64,000 nt of DNA from Megamerina dolium (lineage: Eukaryota; Arthropoda; Insecta; Diptera; Megamerinidae), in the NCBI GenBank assembly GCA_963854835.1, contig OY978526.1, forward strand, positions 36,308,501 through 36,372,500. The letters run 5' to 3'. Below are positions 1 to 12,552 of the stretch, one piece after another (position 1 is the first letter of the stretch; each line of letters starts with the position of its first letter). The notes under the pieces were generated by a model. The model made no database searches and was not told the DNA's origin. It saw only the letters and a program-made list of their open reading frames with translations. The translations under genes and the position numbers were made by a program.

Positions 1-163
1 CAGTTGCAATAACATCCGAAATCATTAAACGAGTTCATCCTAAGTGTATTATTAATTACTGGAATGAACTACTGGTGCTAAAGTACATTTTATAAATACA
101 TGTACATTTTTCTACTGCATCATGGTTAGCTAACTTTTGAAGCTAGCGAATTATATACTTCAT

Positions 164-175
164 TTTTACTCTGCC
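164..175. repeat. Left target-site duplication of the LINE
   Basis: The bases TTTTACTCTGCC sit directly before the LINE and recur with one mismatch directly after its poly(A) tail at 1513-1524 (TTTTACTTTGCC). Confidence 0.75.
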
Positions 176-1512
176 AGATAGATCATGGGCAAGAAGCGAT
201 CAAGATAAAGCAGAAGCATTTGCAAATCACTTAGAAGACGTTTTCAAACCAAATGAATCTACAAAAGATGGAGGATTACCAATCATGACCAATAACAGCT
301 CTACTACCTTAGTGAGATTTTCTTTAAAGGAACTTAACAAAATCATAAATGAACATGCAAAGCAGTATTGCTCAGCAGTATTTCTGGACGTCGCACAAGC
401 TTTTGATAAGGTTTGGCATGATGGCCTACTTCACAAAATCGGTTGTCTTTTTTCTGATAACATTTGCAAAATATTAAAGAGCTATCTGTTGAATAGGAAA
501 TTTATGGTTAAACAATGATCGTATTTAACTCAAACACGTACGATAATGGCTGGGGTCCCGCAAGGAAGCGTCTTAGGTCCCTTTTTATATTTAATCTACA
601 CTTCAGATATACCAACAAATGGCAATCTTTTCACATCAACTTTTGCAGACGATACAGCAATCTTGAGCGTCGATGATAATCCCAGTAAAGCGTCAGAAAA
701 ACTGCAAAGTCACTTAAAAAGAGTACAACACTGGCTGGAGACATGGCGTATTAGAATCAACGAATCAAAATGCGTCCATATGACTTTCACGTTGAACAGG
801 AAAACATGCACTCAACTACAAATTAATGGTAAAAAAATACCACAAAAGAACGAAGTGACCTATCTAGGTTTTTATCTCGATAGAAGGCTAACCTGGAAGA
901 AGCACATTGAAACAAAGCAATTGCATGCTAAATTAAAAGCAGCCAAACTTCATTGGTTGATTGGAAACGACTCGAAATTGTCACTTCATAATAAAATGCT
1001 TATATTCAAGTCCACCATTAAACCAATTTGGAGCTACGGCATTCAGCTTTGGGGTACTTCTTCAAAATCTAATATTGAGAAAATTCAGCGTGTTCAATCT
1101 AAAATCCTTAGACGTCTTTGCCGAGCTCCTTGGTACATCAGTAACACAAATATACACAAGGACCTACAGATTGACACTATTAAAATAGCCATAGGGAAAC
1201 ATTACCAACGTTACTCTGAACGACTAAGTAATCATCCTAATACTCTAGCGAGAGAGCTCCTTAAGCTTAAATATATTAAAAAACTAAAAAGCAAAAATGT
1301 TTTAAATATATCTTTCACATAATCTCTCATTACTATTATATATGTCCTTCATGACATCACATATTATACTTGTTTGCTTTAATTTATTTGAATGATGTAC
1401 ACATTGGTGTAGAATCAACAAAATGTATTTTTTAGTATGTAAGATTTGTATAATTATTGTTAGTTTCGTAAGAAAGATACAATAAATAGAAGAAATTGAA
1501 AAAAAAAAAAAA
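176..1512 (+). mobile_element. 5'-truncated, internally deleted jockey-clade LINE
   Basis: This is the 3' part of a non-LTR retrotransposon. It is flanked by a 12-bp target duplication with one mismatch (164-175 and 1513-1524), has an AATAAA at 1481-1486 and ends in a 14-A tail (1499-1512). Coding similarity begins right after the left duplication, so the copy is 5'-truncated at about 176. Inside, the reading frame jumps from a pre-RT linker straight to RT motif A, so the fingers part of the RT is missing. It is a dead copy. Jockey clade is inferred from motif style (FLDVAQAFDKVW, AGVPQGSVLGP, FADD), not from a database search. Confidence 0.88.
177..1322 (+). pseudogene. Reverse transcriptase remnant of the LINE
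   Basis: One reading frame runs from about 177 to a TAA at 1320-1322 with a single in-frame TGA at 516-518. Before the stop are the linker and RT motif A (FLDVAQAFDKVWHDGLL, with the first catalytic Asp). After it come motif B (AGVPQGSVLGP), motif C as FADD, and the thumb/connection region ending in a Lys-rich tail. The fingers domain, the endonuclease and ORF1 are absent. The TGA could come from a CGA by C-to-T change at a CpG, which would fit a young inactive copy. The product cannot be functional because of the internal deletion and the stop. Confidence 0.85.
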
Positions 1513-1524
1513 TTTTACTTTGCC
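1513..1524. repeat. Right target-site duplication of the LINE
   Basis: The bases TTTTACTTTGCC follow the poly(A) tail and match 164-175 except at one position (T1520 against C171). Confidence 0.75.
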
Positions 1525-3229
1525 TAGAGTCATGTTCATTAAAATTGTCTAAACTTTGTATGGAGAAAATAAATTTTTCCACTTAGCAATTCTAATATAT
1601 CGACTATACCACTTTTCGATTTTCTACATCACCTAAAACAGTATGATCAATGGTTTTAAAGTATGAGATGAGATGAAATGAAATAAAATTGTTTAGACTA
1701 AATTCATATACATATCCGTATATTTATTGATTTACCACCTAAGTACTATACAGACATATGCATATCTTTGTATTGCAGATTGTGTTCAATAACAATATAA
1801 AATACCAATAAATGTTGACAATATTCCTATACTATGGACGTACGTATATAACGAAATATTGTATTTCTTGTTTATTCATATTATAAATGTTGCTGTTGTT
1901 GCTGTGCTCTGTTGTTCTATTAATTTGCTTAAATACAGTTCGTGTGCTCGTATGTATTCATGTATGAGCATAATGAGTGAATGTTCACATACATCATGTG
2001 TTTTGTTCGTACTCTCGTTGACTACATCTGTACATGCTACTCCTCTATTCGTACGTACTATAGTTGGAGCAGTATTTTATTTTTATTTCTTCTTCTTCTA
2101 CTTCATCTTCTTGTTCCATTTCCACATTGCTTTCTTTCGGTTTTAATTGATTTATTGTGCAACACAAAAAAGACAACAACACCAACAACAATAACTAATA
2201 CTATCTAATACTACTAGGTATATACATACATACGGGTATAGCAACAGAAATAAGAAAATTATTTGATTTCTCCAATTTAAAGCAATTGAAAGGAAAAGGA
2301 GCTACAACTGCAACAACAATAACAACAATAATAATAATAATAATAATATTAACAACAACAATACGAACAATAGTGAATAAAGCAATTTCAAATAAAACAT
2401 TGTCGGTAATAATTCTTTATTCAGAAACATACATATGTATATCCGCACACACACACACACACACTGACACACAGGCAAGCTCACATGTACACGTAGCGCA
2501 TGGAAATGAACAGGAATTTCCCTCAATAAAAGTTCAATGTCGTAAATTAACTACAACAACAACAACAACAACAACTACATTATACACACTTACTCTGGCC
2601 AATCTACAGTTATTGCCAATAGTAGCTTCTGCTATTGCTGCTGTTGTTGTGTTGTTGGAGAACATCATTTTTGTTTTTTTTGGAAAAGTTTTTTTTTTTT
2701 TGAATACATTTACAACGACTTTAATGCAAAAGCCCCAAAAAATAGATATAGTGCTACAGACAGGGAGAGATGCTATGTAATAGATGGGAGAAAAAGAGAA
2801 ATGATGCGATCAGTAAATAGATTTCCGTTTTGGTGCTAATGCAACTTCCTTTGTTATTTTCCGTTTACACAAATTCATACAGTTACATCCTCATATGTAG
2901 ATGCCTGTATGATGCGATATTTGGATGAATAATATACAAACAATAACAACAACAACTGTATTTATAAAATAGACAAATATCATGACTGTGATTATGAGGA
3001 TGATCATAATGATGACGAATATACGAAGAACTAAATATGGCAAACAGGTGGATTTTCTACAGTTTGTAAGTGTTGTACCTAGTTAATTAAATTGATTATG
3101 TTGAAAATATAATTAATCACATATACATGTATGTTAAAAGAATTGCGAGCTTTGAACTTTGTATAGATAATTTGTAAGCAATTCTAACAGAACCAACGAG
3201 TAACCTTTTGTGATGCTGCGAGAACGAAA
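1525..3229. other. Non-coding, AT-rich, microsatellite-rich
   Basis: I see no gene here. The stretch holds short simple repeats: AAT near 2325-2350, CA at about 2445-2463, CAA near 2555-2575 and a poly(T) run near 2690. The open frame at 2286-2780 is made of these repeats (Thr, Ile and His-Thr runs) and shows no domain. Confidence 0.6.
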
Positions 3230-3245
3230 TATTGTACCATATTAA

Positions 3246-3329
3246 AAATAAATAAATATGTGGCACTTAAAGCCCCAAAGGGCTCATTGGCCGAGCTTCT
3301 CTTCCATTACTGTTGTGCGTCTTAAATTT
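3246..3329 (-). mobile_element. 84-bp SINE-like insertion, 3' end only
   Basis: An 84-bp segment is bounded by a perfect 16-bp direct repeat (3230-3245 and 3330-3345). Read on the minus strand it ends in an AT-rich tail built from TTTA units next to the left duplication, as a retroposed 3' end would. It carries GAAGAGAAGCTCGGCC and then GAGCCCTTTGGGGC, a short hairpin-like piece. This resembles, from memory, the 3' tail of common tephritid SINEs. With no internal promoter it is a 5'-truncated copy. Confidence 0.7.
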
Positions 3330-3345
3330 TATTGTACCATATTAA

Positions 3346-5820
3346 GATGAAACAAAGAAGTTAAACTAAACCAAATAAGTTTATACAATTTTTGGTTATA
3401 TCACCCGATTTTGGGTATTTTGTACTTTCTTCGGATAACATGTCTGAAGAACAGCTCTCTTGTAGACAAAGGAGTATCATACTTGAACTTTTCGCAAATG
3501 ATTTTAAACTTTACGTAATATAAGTTATGGGCACTCATATGAGAATTTTATTTTATATTCATCAAGGAGCGCGGTTTTTTGGTAATGAAATCATTAGATG
3601 ATATTTTCTTATGTTTTGGGCTGCATTTTACTCGAAGTCAGCAGAGTTATATCTTTAACTATTTCTGAGATAGGATGTTAAATCTTACTCTATAGGGTTT
3701 AAATCTATCACTGGCCCTCTTTATGTACCTCATACAAATTGAACCTAAAAGCATCCAAAAATCATACAATTAGGATTTAAGTAATTCATAGAGATCGCTC
3801 ATATAGTATATATGGCCCTTCTAGAGGCAATTCCTGTGCAATAACGAGTATGGGGTTATTTTTTGATTTTCGGTAAAAAATTGACAAAATTTTAAATTTC
3901 AGCACATTTACTCAAAACTTGAGTATTTATACATAGATTTTATTCATCAATACCTGGTTTGTTTTGTAAAAGCACGAGATCTGCTAAAAAATATAGTTAT
4001 ATGCACAATTTTTACGATTTATATTTTTACTGATTTTTAAAATAAATTTTCAATCACCATTTGAGTCTAAAAAGCTACAATTTTGTTCATATTTTGGTTC
4101 ATTGTTCACAAACCAATAAACCGATTAAGCATATTGCTAGTAATATTTGCTGAGTCTTTGGGTTTTCTTCACTTTAATTTTCTATGTGGATTATGATTGC
4201 TAAAGACAGTATAGTCATTCTCGCAAGCCATGTGCGTCCCATGAATATTTGTAAGAAGAGAAATTTGTACCGCAAAAGAGCACTATAAAAAAGGGTATCG
4301 GGTTCGAATAGAAATAAATAATCTTAAGCATTTTATGTGTATAGTAAGTGCATAATTTCTTTAATATACACTATTAACCCGATATCTGACAAGTCGATTA
4401 GTGCAAGACGATTCTCTTGGAATCGCTTAAAAGGACAGAAAAGCCTTCAAGGTTTATTGACAGGGCTACGAAAAGCCCTGTCTTACATAAAAACATAAAA
4501 CCACACAAGAATATGTTCTATCGTTTTATAAGAAATATGAAAATAGGAAGTAAGAGTAAATGTGTGTGTGTGTGTGTGGACGAAACATCAATATGAATTT
4601 CAACAACATCTGAGAGTAATGTTATGTAAACTATGCAATATGCAACAATATTAACGGAAGAAAAATGCACACAAAAAACAAAGTAAAAGAAAGGAGGGGT
4701 TGGGAAATGCACACAAAGCAATGATGCATAATCATTTCGATGTGCATACATAAGTGCTTTGTGTTGTTTGGCTGTTGGCAACAAATAACAAAAAAAAAAC
4801 GCTTTATGAACAAAAAATGCTGAACAGTATAAGCAACAACCATAGTAACAACAACAATAGGAATAAACTACAAATCAAACCAAGTTTTAGAAAAACTGTT
4901 CACGTGTATGCTCATCTCAGTGTAGTGTATTTGAAACGGATACAGGAAGTATTGGCATTCGCAATGCATACAAACACATTGAGCAAAAACACGCTCATAC
5001 TGACTTGCCACTCGTATAATCTCAGCTGAATGTTGAAGGAGTTGTGGGTGGATAAGTGGTGCATAATATAGAAGATGCTTATAGAATGCTGCATCAACAC
5101 CAGCAACATCAGCAAAATGAGTTAAGGTAATGAACTAGATGCCAGTGTTTGAAGGAATAACAGCAGACAGCAAAGAAGGATGCGCTACAAGAAAGAAAAA
5201 AAAAATTCTAAAGCAAATAGAAGCGTTGAAATTACGTGCAACAAAAATGAGAAATCACTTTTTTATTCAAATAAAGACGTTTGAAAAAATAAAACCAACT
5301 AGAGGAGAGGGACAAACAAATGAAAACCTGTCGGTCTATGCGACGCCACAGATGTTTTATGTAGTATATTCATAATATAAGGAATAGATGTTATTATCGT
5401 TTTCGGTAGTATATAATTTCTAGTCTTCATAGATACATACTGTGGGAAAAATCGTCCAGCAAATATTTAAATTCATAGTCTTCATCGCAGAGCTTCACAC
5501 TGGTCAAAGTAAATTGAATTAAATTGTATGGTTTGAGTATTCGCTTTTTAATTAGAAATGATATAGTGACATATTGTAATCAATTACGATACAGTCGGAT
5601 TTATCAATTTGAACTGCACTAAAACGGAATTAATTTATTTCCATGTGTTTTATCGCTCATTTGATATGAGCCCCCTTAATGGGAGGAGCTAAGGAATGGG
5701 AAGGCCTAGGAAAGGTGTTAGGGAGTCAAAATAAATTGTGTTGGGTAATGTGTTTAATGTTGAGTTGATTTGGTTTAAGTTTTCGCTATATAATTCACAC
5801 TTTTGGGTAGAGGTATACTC
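3346..5820. other. Non-coding interval
   Basis: No convincing gene. The sequence is AT-rich, with a GT run at 4560-4578 and scattered short open frames of low complexity. A stretch near 3800-4150 looks like old decayed repeat sequence, but I cannot assign it to a family. Confidence 0.5.
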
Positions 5821-6040
5821 TGGAAAAATATTGAAGAGCAAAAATCAATAGGGGCCGGTTATATATTCTATTGCTCTAGGAGTGATTTCTGTGCAGCTAA
5901 GGGGATGTTTGTCAGTTCCCCTAAAAGTTAAAAAACGGGTTGAGAAAAAATATGATCGTCAAAAATCAATGATGGCCCGTTATATATTTCAGCACTCTAG
6001 GGGCGTCCTGCAAGCGGTGGCAACGAATTTTATATAATTA
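5821..6040. repeat. Diverged tandem pair, about 119-bp unit
   Basis: Two related units start near 5821 and 5940. Each has an A-rich start, then AAAAATCAAT, then GGCCSGTTATATAT, then GCTCTAGG or CACTCTAGG followed by a G-rich tail. Similar phrases (a CTAGAGGCGAT-like core, GTAAGTATGTT) recur at 31.8-32.0, 48.7-48.8 and about 16.1-16.8 kb, which suggests an old dispersed family. No ends or coding potential are visible. Confidence 0.45.
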
Positions 6041-8029
6041 TCACTTGTAGGAGATCCTCCCTAAGGGATGAAGTTAGGTGGTAAGTATGTTAAAAAAAAA
6101 TACTGGATGGAAATATGAATGGGGGTTGGTCACACGTGCTATCCCTCCTTGGCAGCTGTGGGATTATATACAATTTTTCACCCATTTCACTTAAACTTGA
6201 ACCTTGAGGCAGGCAATTATTATTTCGATAACTCCCACTTACACAATTAATCTCACTATCGAGTATTTTGGCACCATTAATTTTGCATCATTGAGTTATA
6301 GTATATAGTTTTCATAATGGAATAGGTTTTTTTTTTGCGAACTTATCATAAAACTAACTTATATTTATGTACATAAACAATATAATATCTCATAGTTAAT
6401 ATGCCAGGCATTTTCAGTGTATGGCGTAAAATAGTGTTAGTAACAACAACAACAACAACAGCAATAACAACTGCAACTACAATAGTTCCTAATATATTCG
6501 ATGCTATCCTTTGAGAAGGGCTTCTTTAATTTTTTCTATTTTTCTACTTTTTCTTTTTTGGTTTTTTTTTTGTTTTGATGCAGAAACATCGCCAATAAAA
6601 AGCACTTTCATGCTGCATATGCAATTGCTCCTGCTGTTGCTACTTGCTGAGTTGCACCACACTTTCATATACATACATACATATGTGGCTACATACACAT
6701 ACATAGCTACATACACATCCATATGCATATACAATTGGTTGTAGTACATACGAGTACTCGTAAGCATTTTCCCATTCGTACTGACTTAGTACTTCCGGCG
6801 AGAGGAAGATGAATGTCGCTGGTGACGACACCATGTTGACGCCAACCAAATTTTGTTGCCGTTGTTGTTGTTGTTGTAGTTGTTGTTAGCTCCTTTTTCT
6901 TTTCATCGTAATCCATAATAGTTTTAATTTTTTTTATTTTTTTTGTATTGTACTTGTTGTTGTGTTTCTGTTGGTGTTGTTCATGCTGTTAGTATTTCTT
7001 TTGTTTATTTTTGTCGTCTCAACAAAAGTCGCCAACGTCAAAATTGTCACCATCAGTGTTAGACATCATTGCAACGTTCTTGAACAGTGTTCTTTCTGGT
7101 TGTTGTAAATTATGTTGATATTTTGAATGCAACAAAAAAAAAAATGCATGTATCAACACTTCTGTACTACTTTTGTGTGAATCAAAAATGAAATAATACA
7201 ATGCTGTGTAGCTATTTAGTTGCAAATCCATGTAACAGCCTTATCTCTGTAAAATATAAATGGTCTTCTAATTAATCAATATGAAATTATACCAGTATAA
7301 ATTTTATCAATGCCAGAATATTATATTTCTGCTAACATGCTTGAGTGTTGGTCATGTCGTGTTGGTAGCTGCTTGAAATTGGCTGCATCCAGAAACACTA
7401 TTTATGTTATTCTAATTGAATTAAAGGTAACTTCTCAAGCTATAAATGGCATTAACAATGACGAGGGTCGTTGGCATGACGCTCAGTCAATTATGCTCAG
7501 TTAATGGAAGCTTCAAACACTTGTATGCTCGAGGAACCGAACAATACACTACTCCTTGATAACAGAAGGTATTCCCATTTACAACATTTGTTAAAACCTA
7601 CTGCTTATGGGCATATTCAACCCAAAGCGATAACCACAGTGGATACCTGAGTATATGGCCTGTCGCAAATATTGTATTAGAGAGAGAGAGAGAGAGAGAG
7701 AAAGATTAATAAGGAAAATGAATACTCAACAAACAATAAAATATAGGGATGTATTGTATATAAGGTTTATAAAGTATGGTTCTATGAAGGAACCTAGGGC
7801 TTACCTTAGGCAATACCCAAGGACGTCTAGGAAGACATTTAATAAAAATAAAATAAAAATAAAATATATGGTAGCTGGTTATTTTGGAATAAAAAAAATA
7901 CTCTTAGATGATTTATCAGATCATAGCTGAAACAGAAGACATAAGTCTGATCTGATAGGCTTAATTTGTCTCTTATATGACTCTCACTATGTGACAATAC
8001 AATTTTATTGCCCAGACATTGCTAGTTAC
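6041..8029. other. Non-coding interval with simple repeats
   Basis: No gene supported. Short simple-sequence runs include CAA near 6442, an ACATA-type run near 6670-6720, TTG near 6855-6885 and a GA run at 7679-7700. Confidence 0.5.
7679..7700. repeat. (GA)n microsatellite
   Basis: An uninterrupted AG dinucleotide run of about 22 bases. Confidence 0.9.
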
Positions 8030-8273
8030 GTACTTACTTATGTGGCCATTACAATTGAAAATCAATTTAGGCCAAATCTAACATGCTTCGCCAGTCAATT
8101 CTTTTCATTGCTATCTGGCGCCAGTTAGACATTCCAAGCGCTGACAAGTTCTCCAGTAGTTGACCTTTCCACCGGAGGTTAGGTCTGGCCTCTTCTGTGT
8201 CGTCCACCAGCGGGTTCCGAATATAACACCTTCTTAGCCGGAGCGTGTTCTTCCATTCGCCTGACTCGACATG
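8030..8273 (-). mobile_element. 3'-terminal fragment of RTE-like LINE
   Basis: On the minus strand this encodes the extreme C-terminus of the same element as the copy at 61101-62340: an R-rich patch, then RPNLRWKGQLLENLSALG, NWRQ and WRSM. The two copies align at the DNA level over about 240 bases, including the GGCGCCAGTTAGA block and the TCCACCGGAGGTT block. The left end has ACTTACTTAT, matching the short TTAC repeat tail of the other copy. Similarity stops abruptly at about 8273, so this is a strongly 5'-truncated insertion. Confidence 0.8.
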
Positions 8274-9030
8274 CTCAGACATTGAGTCACGGTTAATTAG
8301 TGATGAGTTCAATGAATATATGTATCATTGAATGAGACTTGAGATTTGACAGAGCAGAATTTTATGAGGTTGCAAAAAAAATGCATCAGTGAAAAAAATG
8401 GTAGCTGCGTGGGGTGGAAATTATTGGCATGGCACAAAGATCAAAATTGTAAAAAATTGTCGCAAAATCAAATACTGTCCTGAAGTTGATGCAAGAAACG
8501 TACCATATAGAACCGGATTCAATTAATTTTTCCGCCCCAATGTTTTCTCGATCACACTCACGCTTACCTAACTCCCATCACTGCTTCGCATACGAAATTG
8601 CCATTTTTATAAAAATGACTCATAACGCTGCCAGGATGCCATCAAATATTTGAGCAGCCCCCATAAATATTTTGTACCAAATACTTTTCTAAAACATACA
8701 TATGCCCTCTTTTGATCGCTTGGATTGGATCCTCTACAAAGTGAACCTTAAAAATATATAAATATCGTTAAGTAATCTCATAGCTGCCCAAGCATCGTCT
8801 GTTGAAGGGTAAAATATAAGACCGACTCTCATTAATTTCTTTTCCCTTTTTTCCCCGGACATAATAGCTACATAAATTCAATTAAATGCAACGTTATGTA
8901 ATGCATATTAAGGTGGGCTAAAATCGTAAAAAAAATTATATTTATTTTTCAAAATGCGGTGGGCCAAAATTGATTTTAAAGCCATCGTTTCTTGTGAAAA
9001 TATACTTCGAAAAGATGGTTATTTAATTTT
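8274..9030. other. Non-coding interval
   Basis: No gene recognised. A phrase near 8730 (CTCTACAAAGTGAACCTTAAA) has relatives near 21770 and 22560, so part of this may be an old dispersed repeat. Confidence 0.4.
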
Positions 9031-10957
9031 TATACCCTGCTTAATGCAATACGCATGGTATATTCATTTCGGTCAGATGTTTGTGTCCACTTGAAGGAAT
9101 CTCCGGAGATATAGACATAAATATATATTCGTGATCAGCGTCGATTAAATTTTCGATTTAACAATGTCCGTCCGTCCCTCTGTCTGTCACCTGGCTGGTT
9201 CGCACGATAACTTGAGTAAATATTGAGTACAAGTAACCTATGATCCACGCCCACACCAAGCATTCAAAGCGACTAACCTCGGAATTTTCAAAATCTTTAA
9301 CTTGCTATAACTCACATAATATACCACTTGGGACAACAATATTTTGCACATAGAGTTATATTATACTACTATATGACCTCGCCAAACGTGGGTGAGCCAC
9401 GCCTACTTTCTAGCGTAGCTCCCATACAAAGTGTATGTACTTCTTTTAAATTGAAACTGCTGTAACTTCTACAATATTCTGTCTAGAATAACCATAATTG
9501 ACACTTAGATTAACATGGCAGTGAGAAATAATATGGCAGAAAATCAGTGTGCCACACCCACTCCATGGGTCTCCCATACAAAGTCGAGGGATTTAAACTA
9601 AAACTTTTAAGCTCCATAACTTACAAACCATTTAGCGTAGGACACTTAAATTAATATCGTAGTCGGAAATAATCTGGCAGAAAATCAGTGTGCCACGCCC
9701 ACTCCTTCATGGGTCTCCCATACAAAGTCGAGGGAATTAAACTAAAACTTTTAAGCTCCATAACTTGCAAACTATTCAGCGTAGAATAACGAGATTTAAG
9801 GTGTGGATTAGTATTGTACGAGCAACTAGGCTCACAGGAAATGGGCGCACCACGCCCACTGTTTATCGTAGCCCCCATACAAATTTTAAATTGAAACAGC
9901 TGTAACTTCGGCAATCTTCTGTCTAGAATAACCATAATTGACACTTAAATTAATAACGTAGCCGGTAATAATCTGGCAGAAAAACAGTGTGCCACGCCCA
10001 CTCCTTCAAGGGTCTCCCATACAAAGTCGAGGGAATTAAACTAAAACTTTTAAGCTCCATAATTTACAAACCATTTATCGTAGGACAACGAAATTTAAGG
10101 TATGGATTAGTATTGTATGAACAACTAGGCTCACAGGAAATGGGCGCGCCATGCCCACTGTTTATTATAGCCCCCATACAAAATGACTGAAATTCTTTTA
10201 AATTGAAACAGTTGTACCTTCGGCAATATTCTGTCTAGAATAACCATAATTGACACTTAGATTAATACCGTAGCCGGTAATAATCTGGCAGAAAATCAGT
10301 GTGCCACGCCCACTCCTTTATGGGTCTCCCATACAAAGTCGAGGGAATTAAACTAAAACCTTTAAGCTCCATAATTTACAAACTATTTAGCGTAGGACAA
10401 CGAGATTTAAGGTATGGATTAGTATTGTACGAACAACTAGGCTCACAGGAAATGGGCACGCCATGCCCACTGTTTATTGTAGCCCCCATACAAAATGACT
10501 GAATTTCTTTTAAATTGAAACAGCTGTAACTTCTGCAATCTTATGTCTATAATATTCATAATTGACACTTAGATTACTATGGTGGTCAGAAATGATCTGG
10601 CAAAAAATCGGTGTGCCACGCCCACTTCTTATTGGGGCTCCCATACAAAGTTGAGGAAATTAAACAAAAATTTAAACCGCTGTAACTTATGAACTATTCA
10701 ACGTAGGACAACCAAATTTAAGGTGTGGATTAATATTGAAAAATTAATTGGATTTACAAGAAATCGGTAAGCCACGCCCACTTTTTATATAGCTCCCATA
10801 CTAAGCCTCGGAATTATCTTAAAATCCAGTATATGCAAAAATTGTTTCTCGAAAAGTGGAAATAAAAGAAATGATAGATATTCGAGTAAACTTTTTACAT
10901 AAATCTACATATGCAGGGTATAGTTTGGTCGGCCCCAGCCGACTGTAAGGAGATTTT
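9031..10957 (+). mobile_element. DINE-1/mini-me-like Helentron-associated element, copy 1
   Basis: The element starts with TATACCCTGC (9031-9040) and has the inverted copy GCAGGGTATA at 10913-10922. After that comes a perfect 6-bp stem and 4-base loop, GTCGGC-CCCA-GCCGAC (10928-10943), and a conserved AAGGAGATTTTT end. Near the left end it has the TATATTC-GATCAGC-CGAT core followed by a GTCC/GTCT microsatellite (9166-9188), the hallmark arrangement of dipteran mini-me (INE-1/DINE-1) elements. These are non-autonomous and rolling-circle related. No transposase is present. Compared with copy 2 it has more internal repeat units and lacks a segment just after the microsatellite. Confidence 0.8.
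9548..10740 (+). repeat. Internal tandem repeats of about 300-312 bp in the DINE-1-like element
   Basis: The anchor GTGCCACGCCCACTCCTT recurs at 9548 (variant), 9690, 9989, 10301 and 10613, giving spacings of 142, 299, 312 and 312. Each full unit has the order GTGCCACGCCCAC, CCCATACAAAGT, GTAGGACAACGA, then CACGCCCACTGTTTAT, CCCCCATACAAA and TAACCATAATTGACACTTA. The short frames that read through the units are by-products of the repeat. Confidence 0.85.
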
Positions 10958-12551
10958 TTTTTGCTATACAATTTCGGATGTTTTTTACGGCATATAAATT
11001 TGACACACACTAATGTGTACACTTGCAATAAGTATTATATGTACGCAAATAAATCCATATAGCTTGTATAAAAAAATCCAAAAATTTAACTCTCATAAAA
11101 TTATTTATAATTTTTACTCAATGAACTTTATATCCTGTACATTGTATCCTGTGGCTGTGTGTATTTATGTGTGTGTGTGTTTGTGTACTTCTATAGATCA
11201 GCAATTATGCAACTTCATTAAATTGGTATTGGCGAAAGTATTTATCATCATCCAGCAGCAGCAGCAGCGGCAGCATTTTAAATATTTGCAAAAATTTGCA
11301 TCACAAACAAAATTTACGCACAAACACACATACACATGTACATGGTCGTTGCATAAAAATTGCTGCAACAGCATGTTGTGGCGACATCCAATAAATTCAA
11401 TGAAATGAGCAATGTATGTACTTACGTATGGTATATCTGTGTGTGTGTGTGTGTATAGCATATAGAGCGAGCGCATGTTGCTGAAAACCTGTGACGACAA
11501 TTTTGACAACAACAACAACAACAACAACAACGAAAGTGGCAACAATAACAAACAAGCAAAAGGAAGAAAAAAAAAGTAGGAGTTCAACTTACTACTGAAC
11601 TATACTTGTTGTTGCTTAATGCTGTCTGTTGCAAGTGTGTTTATGGTTTGTTGATTTACAATCGCAACAATAAATATTCACGAGCTGTGAATACACTCAC
11701 TTATGCACAGAAACACATATAGTACATAGTATAGACACCTCCATGCGAGAATCTATGTTCATATGTACACATGCATTAAATTCACATTTGCGATTTATGC
11801 TGTGCTCGAAATATTTCATTGGACCCATCGTTGACGATGAACGGTGGCCCAGCCAACCACTGGCATGTAAATTTATGAAATTATTAATTTTACGCGCGAC
11901 TGCTTGACCTGCCTGAACGCACTGTCACCTATAGTATATGGCTACATACATATGCAGTTGTATGGATGATCTCGTACCACATGCACTGAGCTATGTAAAT
12001 GATGGTGTTTGATAGTTGTTGTTGATGATGTTATTGTTGCAATTATGCAAGGATATGTAAGAACAGAGACTTGTAAAGGTTATTACTCACCATCGTCCTT
12101 TTGGTTTGGAGATTTCAGAAGATGTGAAGATGTGAATGAATAGTAAAAAAAAAATATATATGTGAAAGGATACAACTTCCATAGCCTATAATCTTATGTA
12201 TCGTTGTTGCTAGTTGTTGTTACAAGCGGCAATGGTAAGCTTTATTTTTATTCAGTTTAAAAACGTAATTGATGGAATATCAACGTGTTAGACGTATTTA
12301 CCACCCATAAAATCATCATTATTGAGAAGGTAGAATTGAGGGAGAGAGATCAAGTTGCGCTTTGTCGATATATGATTTTTTGGGTGGTTTTGTTTTCCAT
12401 CAATATCTCGCGTTGCATTAACTTTTTAAATTTTCTGAAAAAACAATTATGTGGCACTGAATGCTCTACAAATTAGGTTAGGGAAAGTGTTTTATATCTA
12501 ATCTAATCAATAAAAACACCTCAACCCATAGAATTTGAGATTTCTTATCAC
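10958..12551. other. Non-coding interval
   Basis: No gene supported. It contains CA/TG and CAA/CAG runs (about 11160-11280 and 11440-11530). The frames at 11013-11408 (+) and 11198-11587 (-) are built from those repeats. Fragments near 11820-11930 are less repetitive but show no coding signal I can defend. Confidence 0.5.
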
Positions 12552-12552
12552 T

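Noticed and set aside
2286..2780. 164-residue open frame
   Set aside because: Made of Thr, Ile and His-Thr runs from microsatellites; no domain.
9987..10502. Two near-identical 67-residue frames starting MCHAHSF
   Set aside because: Read-through of the 312-bp repeat units of the DINE-1-like element; short and with no family features.
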